NCBI RefSeq assembly: GCF_038002605.1
Contig: NZ_JBBOCT010000001.1
Span: 1,860,001 to 1,924,000, forward strand
DNA length: 64,000 nt
Source of the DNA: Bacillus sp. FSL K6-3431
GTDB lineage: Bacteria; Bacillota; Bacilli; Bacillales; Bacillaceae_C
Direction: 5' to 3'
Positions within the stretch are counted from its first letter, which is position 1, and every line of letters starts with the position of its first letter. The notes under the pieces were generated by a model. That model did no database searches, was not told the DNA's origin, and saw nothing but the letters and a program-made list of their open reading frames with translations. Shown here piece after piece: positions 33,359-42,338 of the stretch. The translations under genes and the position numbers were made by a program.

Positions 33359-33889
33359 TTATTTACTTGGTTTACGATCTTTAGATATTTCACCACATGC
33401 TATTCTGTTGCCTGCATTTCCAGCAGGTTGTGACATTCCGTCATCCGGGTTTTCATGAATGACAATTGATGTACCATCTTTTGTATATAAGGAGTTTTTC
33501 TTTTCTACATCAAAAGTAACTTCATTAGCCATGATTTTCAACTTTGCATTTCCATCTTCATCAGCGGTTATATTAGGCAAGTCTCCAGCATGGACACCTT
33601 TCGGATTGAGAAGTCCGTGTTCTTTTTTATCTGGATTAAAATGATCGCCAGCAGAAAGGTAATCTGGTGCCTTGCACGATCCTTTAGTATGAATAATGAT
33701 CGCATGTTCCCCAGGCGGTAATCCTTTTAAATCTAAAGATAATTCTACACCTTTCGCCTGCTCTTGCATTTTAATTTTCCCTATTGAATCTCCATCAGAA
33801 TTTTTCATATCGATATCCATCTTCTTCGGAGGTGGATTTGTACAGGCAGCCAGAAAAAGAACCATGATTAAAAGGTAATATTTTTTCAA
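33359..33889 (-). CDS. Cu/Zn superoxide dismutase-like lipoprotein (one Cu ligand replaced)
   Basis: 176 residues. A signal peptide ends in the lipobox L-A-A-C (Cys16), so the mature protein is anchored outside the membrane. The SOD beta-barrel follows. Aligned to canonical Cu/Zn SOD, H62, H67, H83, H91, H100, D103, H145, R162 and the disulfide pair C72/C165 are kept, but the copper-ligand position of the usual H-x-H pair is Ile65 (E-H-A-I-I-I-H). B. subtilis YojM is a known relative that lacks copper ligands. TTG start with GGAGGGATATAG upstream. Full dismutase activity is therefore doubtful. Confidence 0.9.
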   Translation of the reverse strand: MKKYYLLIMVLFLAACTNPPPKKMDIDMKNSDGDSIGKIKMQEQAKGVELSLDLKGLPPGEHAIIIHTKGSCKAPDYLSAGDHFNPDKKEHGLLNPKGVHAGDLPNITADEDGNAKLKIMANEVTFDVEKKNSLYTKDGTSIVIHENPDDGMSQPAGNAGNRIACGEISKDRKPSK

Positions 33890-33961
33890 CTATATCCCTC
33901 CATATGAGCAATGATTTCTTCATTGTTGCCAGAGATATAATGAATTATCCTCTTATGTACA

Positions 33962-34040
33962 ATAAAAGCGCAAGCGCGTCGCGTGGTGGAACACCGGCTA
34001 AGTCCGCTATAACGTCGATGTAACCTACATCGTTTTTTGG
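33962..34040 (+). repeat. GC-rich palindromic fragment with terminator-like end
   Basis: AAAAGCGCAAGCGCG at the left resembles the reversed end (CTTCCGCTTTT) of the elements at 9757 and 26097. On the right, CGATGTA-ACC-TACATCG runs into six T. It could be a truncated copy or only a terminator; evidence is weak. Confidence 0.35.
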
Positions 34041-34125
34041 AGTCCTCATTATCTACTTATGCAGACCGAAGAGAGATGCATATTAATCGATAGAATTTGG
34101 AGCTGGACATGAAAAAAACACCCTT

Positions 34126-34344
34126 CTACAGGTGCTCTTGTTGGCGTTCACGGGTTATTTTCTCTTCTAGCTCTTTCGTTTTCAACTCTTGTTTTTTGGA
34201 GATCCTTTTTATCAGGATAAATGTTGCGACTGTAATAACTCCAAAAATAGCCATTGTAATTGCTGCAGGAATATATTCTGATTTATCTTCAGGGAAGTAT
34301 AGAAACGGCATATACATGACAAATGAATTGAATATTGATTGCAA
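34126..34344 (-). CDS. small membrane protein with charged coiled tail
   Basis: 72 residues: hydrophobic start M-Y-M-P-F-L-Y-F, one clear membrane helix (about 27-46, AAITMAIFGVITVATFILI) and a Lys/Glu-rich helical tail to the end. TTG at 34344 is preferred because AAAGGATG precedes it by six bases; the ATG at 34353 would lie inside that ribosome site. No family recognised. Confidence 0.6.
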   Translation of the reverse strand: MQSIFNSFVMYMPFLYFPEDKSEYIPAAITMAIFGVITVATFILIKRISKKQELKTKELEEKITRERQQEHL

Positions 34345-34472
34345 GGAAAACATCCTTTCTTTCCTTCTTTAATTAACTAGATTATACCAAGATTTTAAGA
34401 TGTGCAACAACGACAATTATGTGACATAGTACAAATTTATATTCCAATACTACAAAAGTTAATAGTAAAAAC

Positions 34473-34506
34473 CAGAAAAGCCACCTTAAAAAAGGCGGCT
34501 TTTCAA
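34473..34506 (-). terminator. terminator of the cyclophilin gene
   Basis: GAAAAGCCGCCTT-TTTT-AAGGTGGCTTTTC on the minus strand, directly after the stop at 34511. Confidence 0.8.
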
Positions 34507-34510
34507 TTGA

Positions 34511-35260
34511 TTATTCTTTAATGATATCGATACTTTCGATTACAACATCTTCTACAGGCTTATCTGCTCCGCCTTTTTTTACTTTTGCAATATTATTTAC
34601 TACATCCATGCCTTCAACAACTTGTCCGAAAACAGTATGTTTGAAATCAAGATGCGGCGTTCCGCCTTTTTCCATATATGCTGCAATGATTTCTTTTGGA
34701 AAACCTGCTTTTTCCATTGATTTTTCCATACGGGGGTCCACTTGGCTATTTTGAACGATGAAAAATTGACTGCCATTCGTACCTGGACCAGCGTTTGCCA
34801 TTGATAAGGCACCATTTATGTTGAATAACTGGCGTGAGAACTCATCTTCAAAAGATTCACCATAAATACTTTCTCCGCCAGCACCTGTCCCTGTTGGATC
34901 TCCACCTTGAATCATGAAGTCTTCAATAACACGATGAAAGATAATCCCATTATAGTATCCATCTTTTGCGTGAGTAACAAAGTTTTCAACTGTTTTTGGA
35001 GCCTGTTCAGGGAATAACTTTATTTTAATAGATCCCATATTTGTATTCATTTGTACTAACTTTTCATTATCGGCTACCTCGTTCGATAATTGTGGATAAG
35101 ATACTTGCTCTGTCATGTCAACATCTCCTTCTTTTTCATTGGCTTCTGTTTTTTCTTCTGTACTTTTTGGATCTGGCATCTCCTGTATATTATTTGTTCC
35201 ACATGCTGCTAATATGAAAACAAACAATAACATAAAAATCCCAATAAGGTGTTTTTTCAT
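34511..35260 (-). CDS. cyclophilin-type peptidyl-prolyl isomerase, lipoprotein
   Basis: 249 residues. N-terminal lipoprotein signal with lipobox L-A-A-C (about residue 20), an acidic linker of roughly 45 residues, then a full cyclophilin domain: [31 protein letters not shown] with the catalytic Arg, [19 protein letters not shown] and [14 protein letters not shown]. It should speed proline isomerisation during folding of exported proteins at the outer face of the membrane, unlike the short cytoplasmic PpiB. GGAGGGCAGGTT precedes the ATG at 35260. Confidence 0.93.
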   Translation of the reverse strand: MKKHLIGIFMLLFVFILAACGTNNIQEMPDPKSTEEKTEANEKEGDVDMTEQVSYPQLSNEVADNEKLVQMNTNMGSIKIKLFPEQAPKTVENFVTHAKDGYYNGIIFHRVIEDFMIQGGDPTGTGAGGESIYGESFEDEFSRQLFNINGALSMANAGPGTNGSQFFIVQNSQVDPRMEKSMEKAGFPKEIIAAYMEKGGTPHLDFKHTVFGQVVEGMDVVNNIAKVKKGGADKPVEDVVIESIDIIKE

Positions 35261-35520
35261 AACCTGCCCTCCAGAATTTACTTTACAGGATTTCTTCAAA
35301 AAAATCATCCTTCTTTCATTTTCTTCTCTTTTATTAGATAATTGAAACAAGATTACTTATTGAGAACAGATCGATAGAACAGTGAAAAGTCAATATAAGG
35401 GCAAAACAATAGCTTCTGATACCTCATTTGCTGTTGTTCGGATTATATTATCCATTGTTTTTGAAACGGTAGTATTCTAGTTAGATTGGATAAAAAATGG
35501 AGAAAAAGGGGAGATCAACG

Positions 35521-35919
35521 ATGGAAATCGGTCAAATTGTTAAAGTATTTAATAAAACCGGGACATACATTGGAGAAATTACCGGAATTCGTGAAGATTC
35601 ATATACAGTTCGTATGCTAGCTGTATTAACACATCCTAGACAAGGTGATTTACATAATCCAAATCAAATAGATGTTCCTTTCTTCCATGAGAGAAAAGCG
35701 CTAGCATTTCGTGAGCAAGCAAATATACCAATGAATATGGTTCATCCTTTTGAAGAAAGTATACCTGATTATCGTAGTTCTTTACTTGTAGCGGTTCGTA
35801 AACTAGCTGAAAAATTGGAAGCAAAACCGGAAGATCCTTTTAACATAAAAAGCCTTAAGGCGTTAAGTGAAGTCATTAAGGAGTATGAACTGATGTATTC
35901 CATGGAAATTAATATTTAA
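35521..35919 (+). CDS. kapB: kinase-associated lipoprotein B
   Basis: 132 residues matching the B. subtilis KapB family (M-E-I-G-Q-I-V-K start, RMLAVLTHPRQGDLHNPN, FHERKALAFREQANIP, KALSEVIKEYELMYSME). KapB is needed for activity of the sporulation kinase KinB in B. subtilis. No lipobox or signal peptide is visible despite the family name. The ATG at 35521 follows AAGGGGAGATCAACG. No kinB-like gene adjoins it here; the upstream neighbour is the divergent cyclophilin gene. Confidence 0.9.
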   Translation: MEIGQIVKVFNKTGTYIGEITGIREDSYTVRMLAVLTHPRQGDLHNPNQIDVPFFHERKALAFREQANIPMNMVHPFEESIPDYRSSLLVAVRKLAEKLEAKPEDPFNIKSLKALSEVIKEYELMYSMEINI

Positions 35920-36058
35920 AAGGTCCATTTTTAATAATTGGACCTTTTTATGTTTATTAGCACCGCGAACATTTACTAACTTAAGCTGTATAGTTGATAT
36001 TAATTTCCATTAATTTATACTTATATTTAGGTTTACGAAATAAAACTAACATAAGAAG

Positions 36059-37276
36059 GTGTTTTACATTACGATCGAGAAACGTAATTTTCTCATCATG
36101 TGGGCTTGCAATTTTCTTGTGGCAGCAAGTGCAACGATGGTTCTTCCATTTATTTCATTATACATTAATACACTTGGGGACTTTAGTAGCGATTATGTCC
36201 AACGATGGGCTGGCTTTGTTTTCGGTATTACTTTTCTAATCGCTTTTCTCGTCTCACCACTTTGGGGACGAGTTGGCGATAAATATGGGTTTAAACCAAT
36301 TTTGATTATTACGAGTGCTGGAATAGCGACCAGTATCTTTTTCATGGGTTTAGTTGATAGTGTCATTGGTCTTTTCTTATTAAGAATGCTAATGGGTGTG
36401 GTAACTGGATTTATCCCGATGTCCATTGCTTTTATCTCTAAACAAACACCCCGACAAGAGGCAGGAAAAACGTTAGGGACACTTCAAATGGGAAATGTGG
36501 CTGGGAGCCTCTTTGGTCCATTGATCGGCGGTATGATGGCCGATGCATTTGGCTTTCAATATACATTTATCATTACAGCTGTTTCAATCATGCTAGCTAC
36601 CCTCTTCGTTCTGTTTGGGATCGTTGAACAGAAACAAAAAACAAATGCTTCTGCACGAAAGCCTTATACTAGACGAGAGGTTATTCAACTTATTTTAAAT
36701 CGAAGAATGCTGATTATGATGATGGTAATCGCCTTGATTATCCAAGTTGGCAATTTCAGCATCCAGCCACTTCTGGCCCTTTATGTGAGTGAACTGACTC
36801 GTAGTGGGAGCATTGCTTTCTTATCCGGATTAGCATTTTCCGCAACAGGGTTTGGAAATTTGTTATTAACGAGACATTGGGGAAAACTAGGCGATGATAT
36901 CGGTTATGAAAAAGTGCTAATGGTTTTGTTAGTATTAGCAGCTATCTTAATTATTCCTCAAGCACTCGTAACAAATTTACCGCAGCTTGTTATCCTTAGA
37001 TTTTTATACGGCATGGCAATCGGTGGCATGCTTCCTTGTGTTACGGCATTTATTAGACTTGAAGCACCTCTTGAAATGCAAGGTGAGGTGCTCGGGTATA
37101 ATCAAAGTTTTCGTTTTTTAGGCAATGTTGTAGGACCTATCATTGGAGGGATTGTGGCCGCTCAGGCAGGAATTTCTTCGGTATTTTATGTTACCGGTGC
37201 TTTATTTTTAATTGCTTTTGGTTTACTTTGGAAAGCTTTAAAAAAGAGTAATGAAAATGCGACAATAAATATATAG
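36059..37276 (+). CDS. MFS multidrug-type efflux transporter
   Basis: About 400 residues with twelve membrane helices. Motif A (GRVGDKYGFKPI) lies in the first cytoplasmic loop and a degenerate copy (HWGKLGDDIGYEKV) in the second half; motif C-like GPLIGGMMADAFGFQ marks an antiporter. Resembles DHA1 drug exporters; the substrate is unknown. The first legal start, GTG at 36059, lies inside the best ribosome site AAGAAGGTG; the codon at ideal spacing is ATT at 36068 (then T-I-E-K-R-N), so a rare ATT start is possible. Confidence 0.85.
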   Translation: MFYITIEKRNFLIMWACNFLVAASATMVLPFISLYINTLGDFSSDYVQRWAGFVFGITFLIAFLVSPLWGRVGDKYGFKPILIITSAGIATSIFFMGLVDSVIGLFLLRMLMGVVTGFIPMSIAFISKQTPRQEAGKTLGTLQMGNVAGSLFGPLIGGMMADAFGFQYTFIITAVSIMLATLFVLFGIVEQKQKTNASARKPYTRREVIQLILNRRMLIMMMVIALIIQVGNFSIQPLLALYVSELTRSGSIAFLSGLAFSATGFGNLLLTRHWGKLGDDIGYEKVLMVLLVLAAILIIPQALVTNLPQLVILRFLYGMAIGGMLPCVTAFIRLEAPLEMQGEVLGYNQSFRFLGNVVGPIIGGIVAAQAGISSVFYVTGALFLIAFGLLWKALKKSNENATINI

Positions 37277-37281
37277 ACTTT

Positions 37282-37315
37282 TTACGACAGCCAATTATAT
37301 TGCTGTCGTTTTTAG
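37282..37315 (+). terminator. terminator of the MFS gene
   Basis: ACGACAGC / GCTGTCGT stem with a ten-base loop followed by TTTTT. The stretch 37316-37633 contains no recognisable gene. Confidence 0.8.
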
Positions 37316-37633
37316 TAGCATGTAAAGTTTTAGTTAGATTGAGCAGATTGCCACCTTTCGTTATTATCTGCATGTATAAACTGGGTAAAATAAAACAGTT
37401 GAGAGAAGTTATTAAGTGTCTTTGTAAAACATATAGTACGACCAAGAGATGTTACAAATATTTCTTACCTCAATTGCCTAAGAGGAAATTGTTTTCCGCA
37501 TATTACTAACATGAACGTAAAAACTCCATTTTTCCCATACAGTTGAAATAATATTAAAAAGCATGTAGAGAGCGTGGCATTTATTTTCATGCTACATAGT
37601 TGAAGCTTTAATCGTCTTTTTCGCATATCTCTT

Positions 37634-38752
37634 TTAATTTATTATTCCATATTGGATAATATCAACTTTAAAATACGTTTCTATCGGTATTTCTGGATAC
37701 GTTTTATCCCAGTCAATTGACTTCCATTTTTGGTTGTGAAATGCTTTGACCTTGTCACCTATACCTAAAGCATCACAATTTGCATCTTGCATTTCAGTTA
37801 GCGTTGTTTGAGCCAATTCTTGTAACTCAACCTGTATTTTTTTATTAAGCCTCTCCACCTCCTTTTTCCGATATAAACGATCTGCTGGATATTCCTTAAC
37901 TCCTAGTTTTAAATCTAGGTGGATTTCCGCTCTTATCTCCCCATTAACGACCTTAACTTTCAATTTCCTTTTATTATGGAGAACATCTATATTTATATAA
38001 TTTTTCTCATTCGGTTTTCTATCATCATTAACCTTTAGATTTAAAGATAACTTTTTCGTTATTTGGTCATGCAGTATTAAGAACATGCTTGATTCTTTCA
38101 TTCCTAATGACCCTGAATACTTATCTTCATTAAACATAGCAAGGCCATCCACATGAGCACGATTTTCCTCCGTTATCAAACTTAAATAAGGCATCATTAT
38201 ATCTTTTCCTTCTGATAAAATAATAGGACATATATCTTGAACATTATGATTTTTAATCAATCCCGCTTGCTCAGCACTTTGTAGTAATTCAGAATAATAT
38301 ACACTTGTAAGTGGGCCGTCTTCCGTTTGAAGGGAAAGTGCGTCTTTAGCATTCCCTTTAATGATTGCTACATGAGCATTTAAAGGACCTCTCAGATCTC
38401 GATATACTGAGTCTAATACAGGAAAAACTCCCCCTTCCGCCAACTCCTCACCTAAAAGGATAACATTACTTTTTGAGGAATCAAATTTCTCTGCAATTCT
38501 CTGGTCCATATGTACTTTTGCATCCCTTGCTGTATCTCCAATGGTCGAAACAACGATGCTTTTTTGCGGAAAGGTATCTTTTTGTTCACTTTTTCTTGGA
38601 TATACAACGGTGTTCATTATCTTTTCTTCAGGTAATTTATCATATCCGGTACTTAAAATTAAACTGTGATCTCTTAATAAGCGTTGATCCCAACAGCCAG
38701 TTAGCACCGTCAATAGTAAAATGAACCAGATATATTGAATTCGATAGGCCAT
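37634..38752 (-). CDS. gerC: germinant receptor subunit GerC (Ger(x)C lipoprotein)
   Basis: 372 residues with a lipoprotein signal and lipobox L-T-G-C followed by W-D-Q (Cys20), as in GerAC/GerBC/GerKC. The family region YDKLPEEKIMNTVVYPR, SSKSNVILLGEELAEGG and the C-terminal third with ETYFKVDI are recognisable. It is the membrane-anchored outer subunit of a spore germinant receptor in the inner spore membrane. It follows gerB by 6 bases. The letter of the receptor (A, B, K or other) cannot be set from sequence. Confidence 0.93.
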   Translation of the reverse strand: MAYRIQYIWFILLLTVLTGCWDQRLLRDHSLILSTGYDKLPEEKIMNTVVYPRKSEQKDTFPQKSIVVSTIGDTARDAKVHMDQRIAEKFDSSKSNVILLGEELAEGGVFPVLDSVYRDLRGPLNAHVAIIKGNAKDALSLQTEDGPLTSVYYSELLQSAEQAGLIKNHNVQDICPIILSEGKDIMMPYLSLITEENRAHVDGLAMFNEDKYSGSLGMKESSMFLILHDQITKKLSLNLKVNDDRKPNEKNYINIDVLHNKRKLKVKVVNGEIRAEIHLDLKLGVKEYPADRLYRKKEVERLNKKIQVELQELAQTTLTEMQDANCDALGIGDKVKAFHNQKWKSIDWDKTYPEIPIETYFKVDIIQYGIIN

Positions 38753-38758
38753 GATCTA

Positions 38759-39844
38759 TCAACTCCGTTCTTTCTTTTTAAAAATAATGGAGAAAAAAAG
38801 AAGAAAACTTGGTATGATCAAAATAAAAATAATACCTAACTGAGAAACCACTTTAGCAAATGCATCAACCGCAAATTTACCTATAATATTTACTGCAATC
38901 AATAAACAGATTGCTGCTGCTACATATATATATTTCTTTATATCCTGAGCATTCATTACAAAAGCAAATCCGGAAGAAGCTGCGTATAGATCAATCATAA
39001 AGGTAGTTGCGACTAAAACAATCCACAGTGATGTAAATAATAAATCCGGCCGTTCTATAATTTTGAAAGAAAATGACTTGATTAAATAGAGTATCGGCTC
39101 AGATGTAAGTGTCAATTCTTTTTGACTAAAAAAAAGTACGCTGATAAGGACCAAAAAGGCATAAAAAAGTGTAACAAATACGTTCGCAAGGGATGCGGTT
39201 TTTAATAATCCCCCTCGAGTTGATTGTACAAATGGGTAGATAATCATCAAAATTTCAAAACCTTGAAAAGAAAAAAGCGCCGGTTTTATTCCCTGTAAAA
39301 TAGAAGAAGCTCCACTGCTTCCGATAGGAAGAATGTAGGTAAAATTGGCATCTTTTAACGCATAGGCCGATAATGCTAAGAACACTATTAATACTAGTGA
39401 TGCTAACACGAAAAAGCGCGCCATAACACGAAGATCTTCTTTTACAATGTAAACGCCTGTTAAAACCATAAGAATTAGAACGATCGATGTAGGAGTTAGA
39501 GGCAATATCCAAATTTGAATAATATACCCATACGAAGCAATTGTTGCGCTACCAAGTAAGATAAAATAAACACTATATAGAAAAACAGTGAATTTCCCTA
39601 TAAATTTGCCTAATAAAATTTGAAGTATCTCGAATAAATTACGAGTAGGAAAACGATTCATCAACACACACATCATCACGATAACCCCTTGTACAATCAA
39701 ACCCGCTAATAAAACAGATATCCAACTATCTCCTTGCGCTTTTCTAGAGACAGTGTAAGGTAAAGAAATAATGCCTACTCCAATTTGGAATTGAATTATC
39801 ACAAAAATAAATTGGAATTTAGTTATTTCCTTTTTATTCTTCAT
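38759..39844 (-). CDS. gerB: germinant receptor subunit GerB (APC-type permease)
   Basis: 361 residues, ten membrane helices, the spore-germination permease family related to amino-acid transporters. The first helix carries FQIGVGIISLPYTVSRKAQG, and there is a long conserved GIKPALFSFQGFEILMIIYP stretch in the middle. It likely binds the germinant. It overlaps gerA by 11 bases and is followed by gerC, the usual A-B-C order. Confidence 0.94.
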   Translation of the reverse strand: MKNKKEITKFQFIFVIIQFQIGVGIISLPYTVSRKAQGDSWISVLLAGLIVQGVIVMMCVLMNRFPTRNLFEILQILLGKFIGKFTVFLYSVYFILLGSATIASYGYIIQIWILPLTPTSIVLILMVLTGVYIVKEDLRVMARFFVLASLVLIVFLALSAYALKDANFTYILPIGSSGASSILQGIKPALFSFQGFEILMIIYPFVQSTRGGLLKTASLANVFVTLFYAFLVLISVLFFSQKELTLTSEPILYLIKSFSFKIIERPDLLFTSLWIVLVATTFMIDLYAASSGFAFVMNAQDIKKYIYVAAAICLLIAVNIIGKFAVDAFAKVVSQLGIIFILIIPSFLLFFSIIFKKKERS

Positions 39845-41348
39845 TCTTTTTCCATCCTCTTGTCGGCTTTTGTTTAAGTGATTTTTGTGGCTTCAGATCT
39901 CTAGGTCGTCGATTTAGCTTCCAATTAGGAAAACGAATGAATGTGTCTTTTAAATCTTTAACATGCAATGGGGCAAGGGGTGCTAAATATGGAGTTCCAA
40001 ATGACTCTAATTTACATAAATGAATGACAATAAACATAAGTGCAAAAACAACCCCTACAAAACCTAGTGTTGCTGCAGCAATCATCAAAGGAAATGTCAA
40101 TATGCGGACGGAATTACTCATTTCATATGATGGTATTGTAAAAGACGCAATTGCCATAACAGCGATAATAATAACCATAAAGTTAGAAATTAACCCAGCA
40201 TTTACTACAGCTTCTCCAATAATTAACCCTCCAACAATACCGATTGTTTGTCCAATAGACGTTGGAAGCCTTATTCCTGCTTCTCTTATTAATTCAATCG
40301 TTAAGGCCATGATTAATGCCTCGAAAAACGGTGGAAATGGGACATTCTCTATAGATGCTTTTACGATCGGAATTACACCACTCGGAATAATTTCAAAATG
40401 AAAACCAACAACGGCAATATATAATGCTGGTAAGGTCATAGCGCCAAAAAAACTCAAAAATCTTATGAGGCGGAAAAAGGATCCCGCATATATTCTGCTA
40501 TTATAATCATCGGGTGATTGAAAGAAAGCAAAAAGCGTGACAGGAAATATAGATACATCTGCACTTCCTTCTGTTATTAATGCAACCCTTCCTTCCATAA
40601 GGTGAGCTTCTACACGATCAGGCCTCTCTGTATACAAAATTTGTTGAAATGGGGAAAATGGGCTATCTTCTATAAATTCCTCAACAAATCCGGGACTAAA
40701 GGCCATATCTGACGAAATAGATTCGATTCGCCGATTCACTTCTTTGACTAGTGCTGGATTAGCGATTTCATTCATGTAAATTATCGCTAATTTAGTATTG
40801 GTTTCCCAACCTACCTCATAATACTGGATCTTTAATTGGCGGTTCTTGATACGTTTGCGCACAAGGTTCAAATTCACATCAAGACTTTCGACGAATCCCT
40901 CATGTGAACCGCGAACCACCTTCTCATTTTCTGGCTCATCAGGTGAACGTCTGACTAATTTAATCGTGTTAAATAGAAAAATTGCCCCTTGTTTTTCTAC
41001 AAAAAGCACACTCATCCCTTTTAGCAACGCAGTGACTGCTTCATTAAGACTTCTTGTCTTTATTAATTCAGAACTAGTAATAATATCTTCGACTTTTTGA
41101 CGTGATGTTGCTGTTCCAATTGGAACTAAAACACTATTTTGTATTTTTTCAGAATCAGCCATTGTTTCCAAGTAAATGATTAAACCATGTTTATCATTAA
41201 TCATTATTTCCCTTGTTTTTATATCACTGGACTCGTAAAACGCTTCCTTGATATATGAAAGGTTTTCTCCAATTGTTGCAAAAACTTGTACCACATTCGA
41301 TTCATCTTTGTTTATTCTTTGCTTTTTGTTATTTTTGAAAGGATTCAT
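39834..41348 (-). CDS. gerA: germinant receptor subunit GerA
   Basis: 504 residues (from ATG 41348). The N-terminal ~270 residues are the soluble GerA domain, with KTREIMINDKHGLIIYLETM and SDMAFSPGFVEEFIEDSPFS; the rest holds five or so membrane helices with ALITEGSADVSIFPVTLFAF between, and a basic proline-rich tail. First gene of gerA-gerB-gerC. The start is uncertain: GTG at 41378 extends it by ten residues, and neither has an ideal ribosome site (GAGGAAGAAG precedes 41348 by 12 bases). Confidence 0.93.
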   Translation of the reverse strand: MNPFKNNKKQRINKDESNVVQVFATIGENLSYIKEAFYESSDIKTREIMINDKHGLIIYLETMADSEKIQNSVLVPIGTATSRQKVEDIITSSELIKTRSLNEAVTALLKGMSVLFVEKQGAIFLFNTIKLVRRSPDEPENEKVVRGSHEGFVESLDVNLNLVRKRIKNRQLKIQYYEVGWETNTKLAIIYMNEIANPALVKEVNRRIESISSDMAFSPGFVEEFIEDSPFSPFQQILYTERPDRVEAHLMEGRVALITEGSADVSIFPVTLFAFFQSPDDYNSRIYAGSFFRLIRFLSFFGAMTLPALYIAVVGFHFEIIPSGVIPIVKASIENVPFPPFFEALIMALTIELIREAGIRLPTSIGQTIGIVGGLIIGEAVVNAGLISNFMVIIIAVMAIASFTIPSYEMSNSVRILTFPLMIAAATLGFVGVVFALMFIVIHLCKLESFGTPYLAPLAPLHVKDLKDTFIRFPNWKLNRRPRDLKPQKSLKQKPTRGWKKNEE

Positions 41349-41468
41349 GATTTCTGCAACTTCTTCCTCTCTTCTCACTGATAACCCATCTTTACAAAAT
41401 ATTGGTTTCCATCCTAGTATTCACAGATATTCTGATGATATACGAATAGAAGAGTAGCACAAACATCG

Positions 41469-42338
41469 CTACTCTTCTGGTTTTTCAATCCTGTCATCCA
41501 TAAAATCTTTAAGTGCTTCTCTCCACATTCTCGGTTTTTTAAATCCATTTAACCTTATTGCTTGATGCTCAAACACAGAATATGTGGGCCTTGGGGCAGG
41601 ATAGGCTAATTTATCCGTCTTATTAGCAATTACTTTTACAGTCATTCCTGAAAATTGAATGATTGTCTGCGCAAATTCATACCATGAGCAATGACCTGAA
41701 TTGGAGAAGTGGTATGTTCCATATTTTTCAGTATTCATTAGGTTGAGGAGAAAATGACATAAATCAAGACTGTAAGTCGGGGAACCAATTTGATCTGATA
41801 CAACAAATATTTCCTCTTTCTCTTCTGACACATTCAAAATCTTCTTCACAAAATTTGTTCCATGTTTTCCATATAACCATGATGTTCTTACAATAAAATG
41901 ACGTAAATGTAAGTTCCGTACAAAATCTTCTCCTGCTGCTTTTGATTTTCCATATATACTGACAGGTGAGATCGTATCTAATTCATGGTAGGCGGAATGC
42001 GTAGTTCCGTTAAATACATAATCTGTGCTCACATATATTAGTTTGGCATTAATTTCCTGTGCAGCAACCGCTACATTTCTTGTTCCGTATGCATTGATTA
42101 AATATGCTTGGTCTGGATTTTGCTCTGAAGCATCCACATGTGTATAGGCAGCTAAATGGAGGATGACACCCGGTTTTATATCATTTACAACTTGTTTAAC
42201 CGAAACGAAATTTGTCACATCTAAAGACTTTTTACCCATACCGAAGTACTCATACTTTCTCTCGTTTTGCAGCAATTCCATTAATTCCATACCTAATTGC
42301 CCCGTTGCTCCAGTGATCAATACTTTTATTTTATTCAT
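41469..42338 (-). CDS. rfbD: dTDP-4-dehydrorhamnose reductase
   Basis: Last step of dTDP-L-rhamnose synthesis. 289 residues of the extended SDR fold with the NADPH motif TGATGQLGMELMEL, YVSTDYVFNG and the catalytic Y-x-x-x-K in YGKSKAAGE; RTSWLYGKHGTNFV is also typical. The ATG at 42338 is chosen because AGGTGG precedes it; its start overlaps the end of rfbB by 8 bases. Last gene of rfbA-C-B-D. Confidence 0.95.
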   Translation of the reverse strand: MNKIKVLITGATGQLGMELMELLQNERKYEYFGMGKKSLDVTNFVSVKQVVNDIKPGVILHLAAYTHVDASEQNPDQAYLINAYGTRNVAVAAQEINAKLIYVSTDYVFNGTTHSAYHELDTISPVSIYGKSKAAGEDFVRNLHLRHFIVRTSWLYGKHGTNFVKKILNVSEEKEEIFVVSDQIGSPTYSLDLCHFLLNLMNTEKYGTYHFSNSGHCSWYEFAQTIIQFSGMTVKVIANKTDKLAYPAPRPTYSVFEHQAIRLNGFKKPRMWREALKDFMDDRIEKPEE

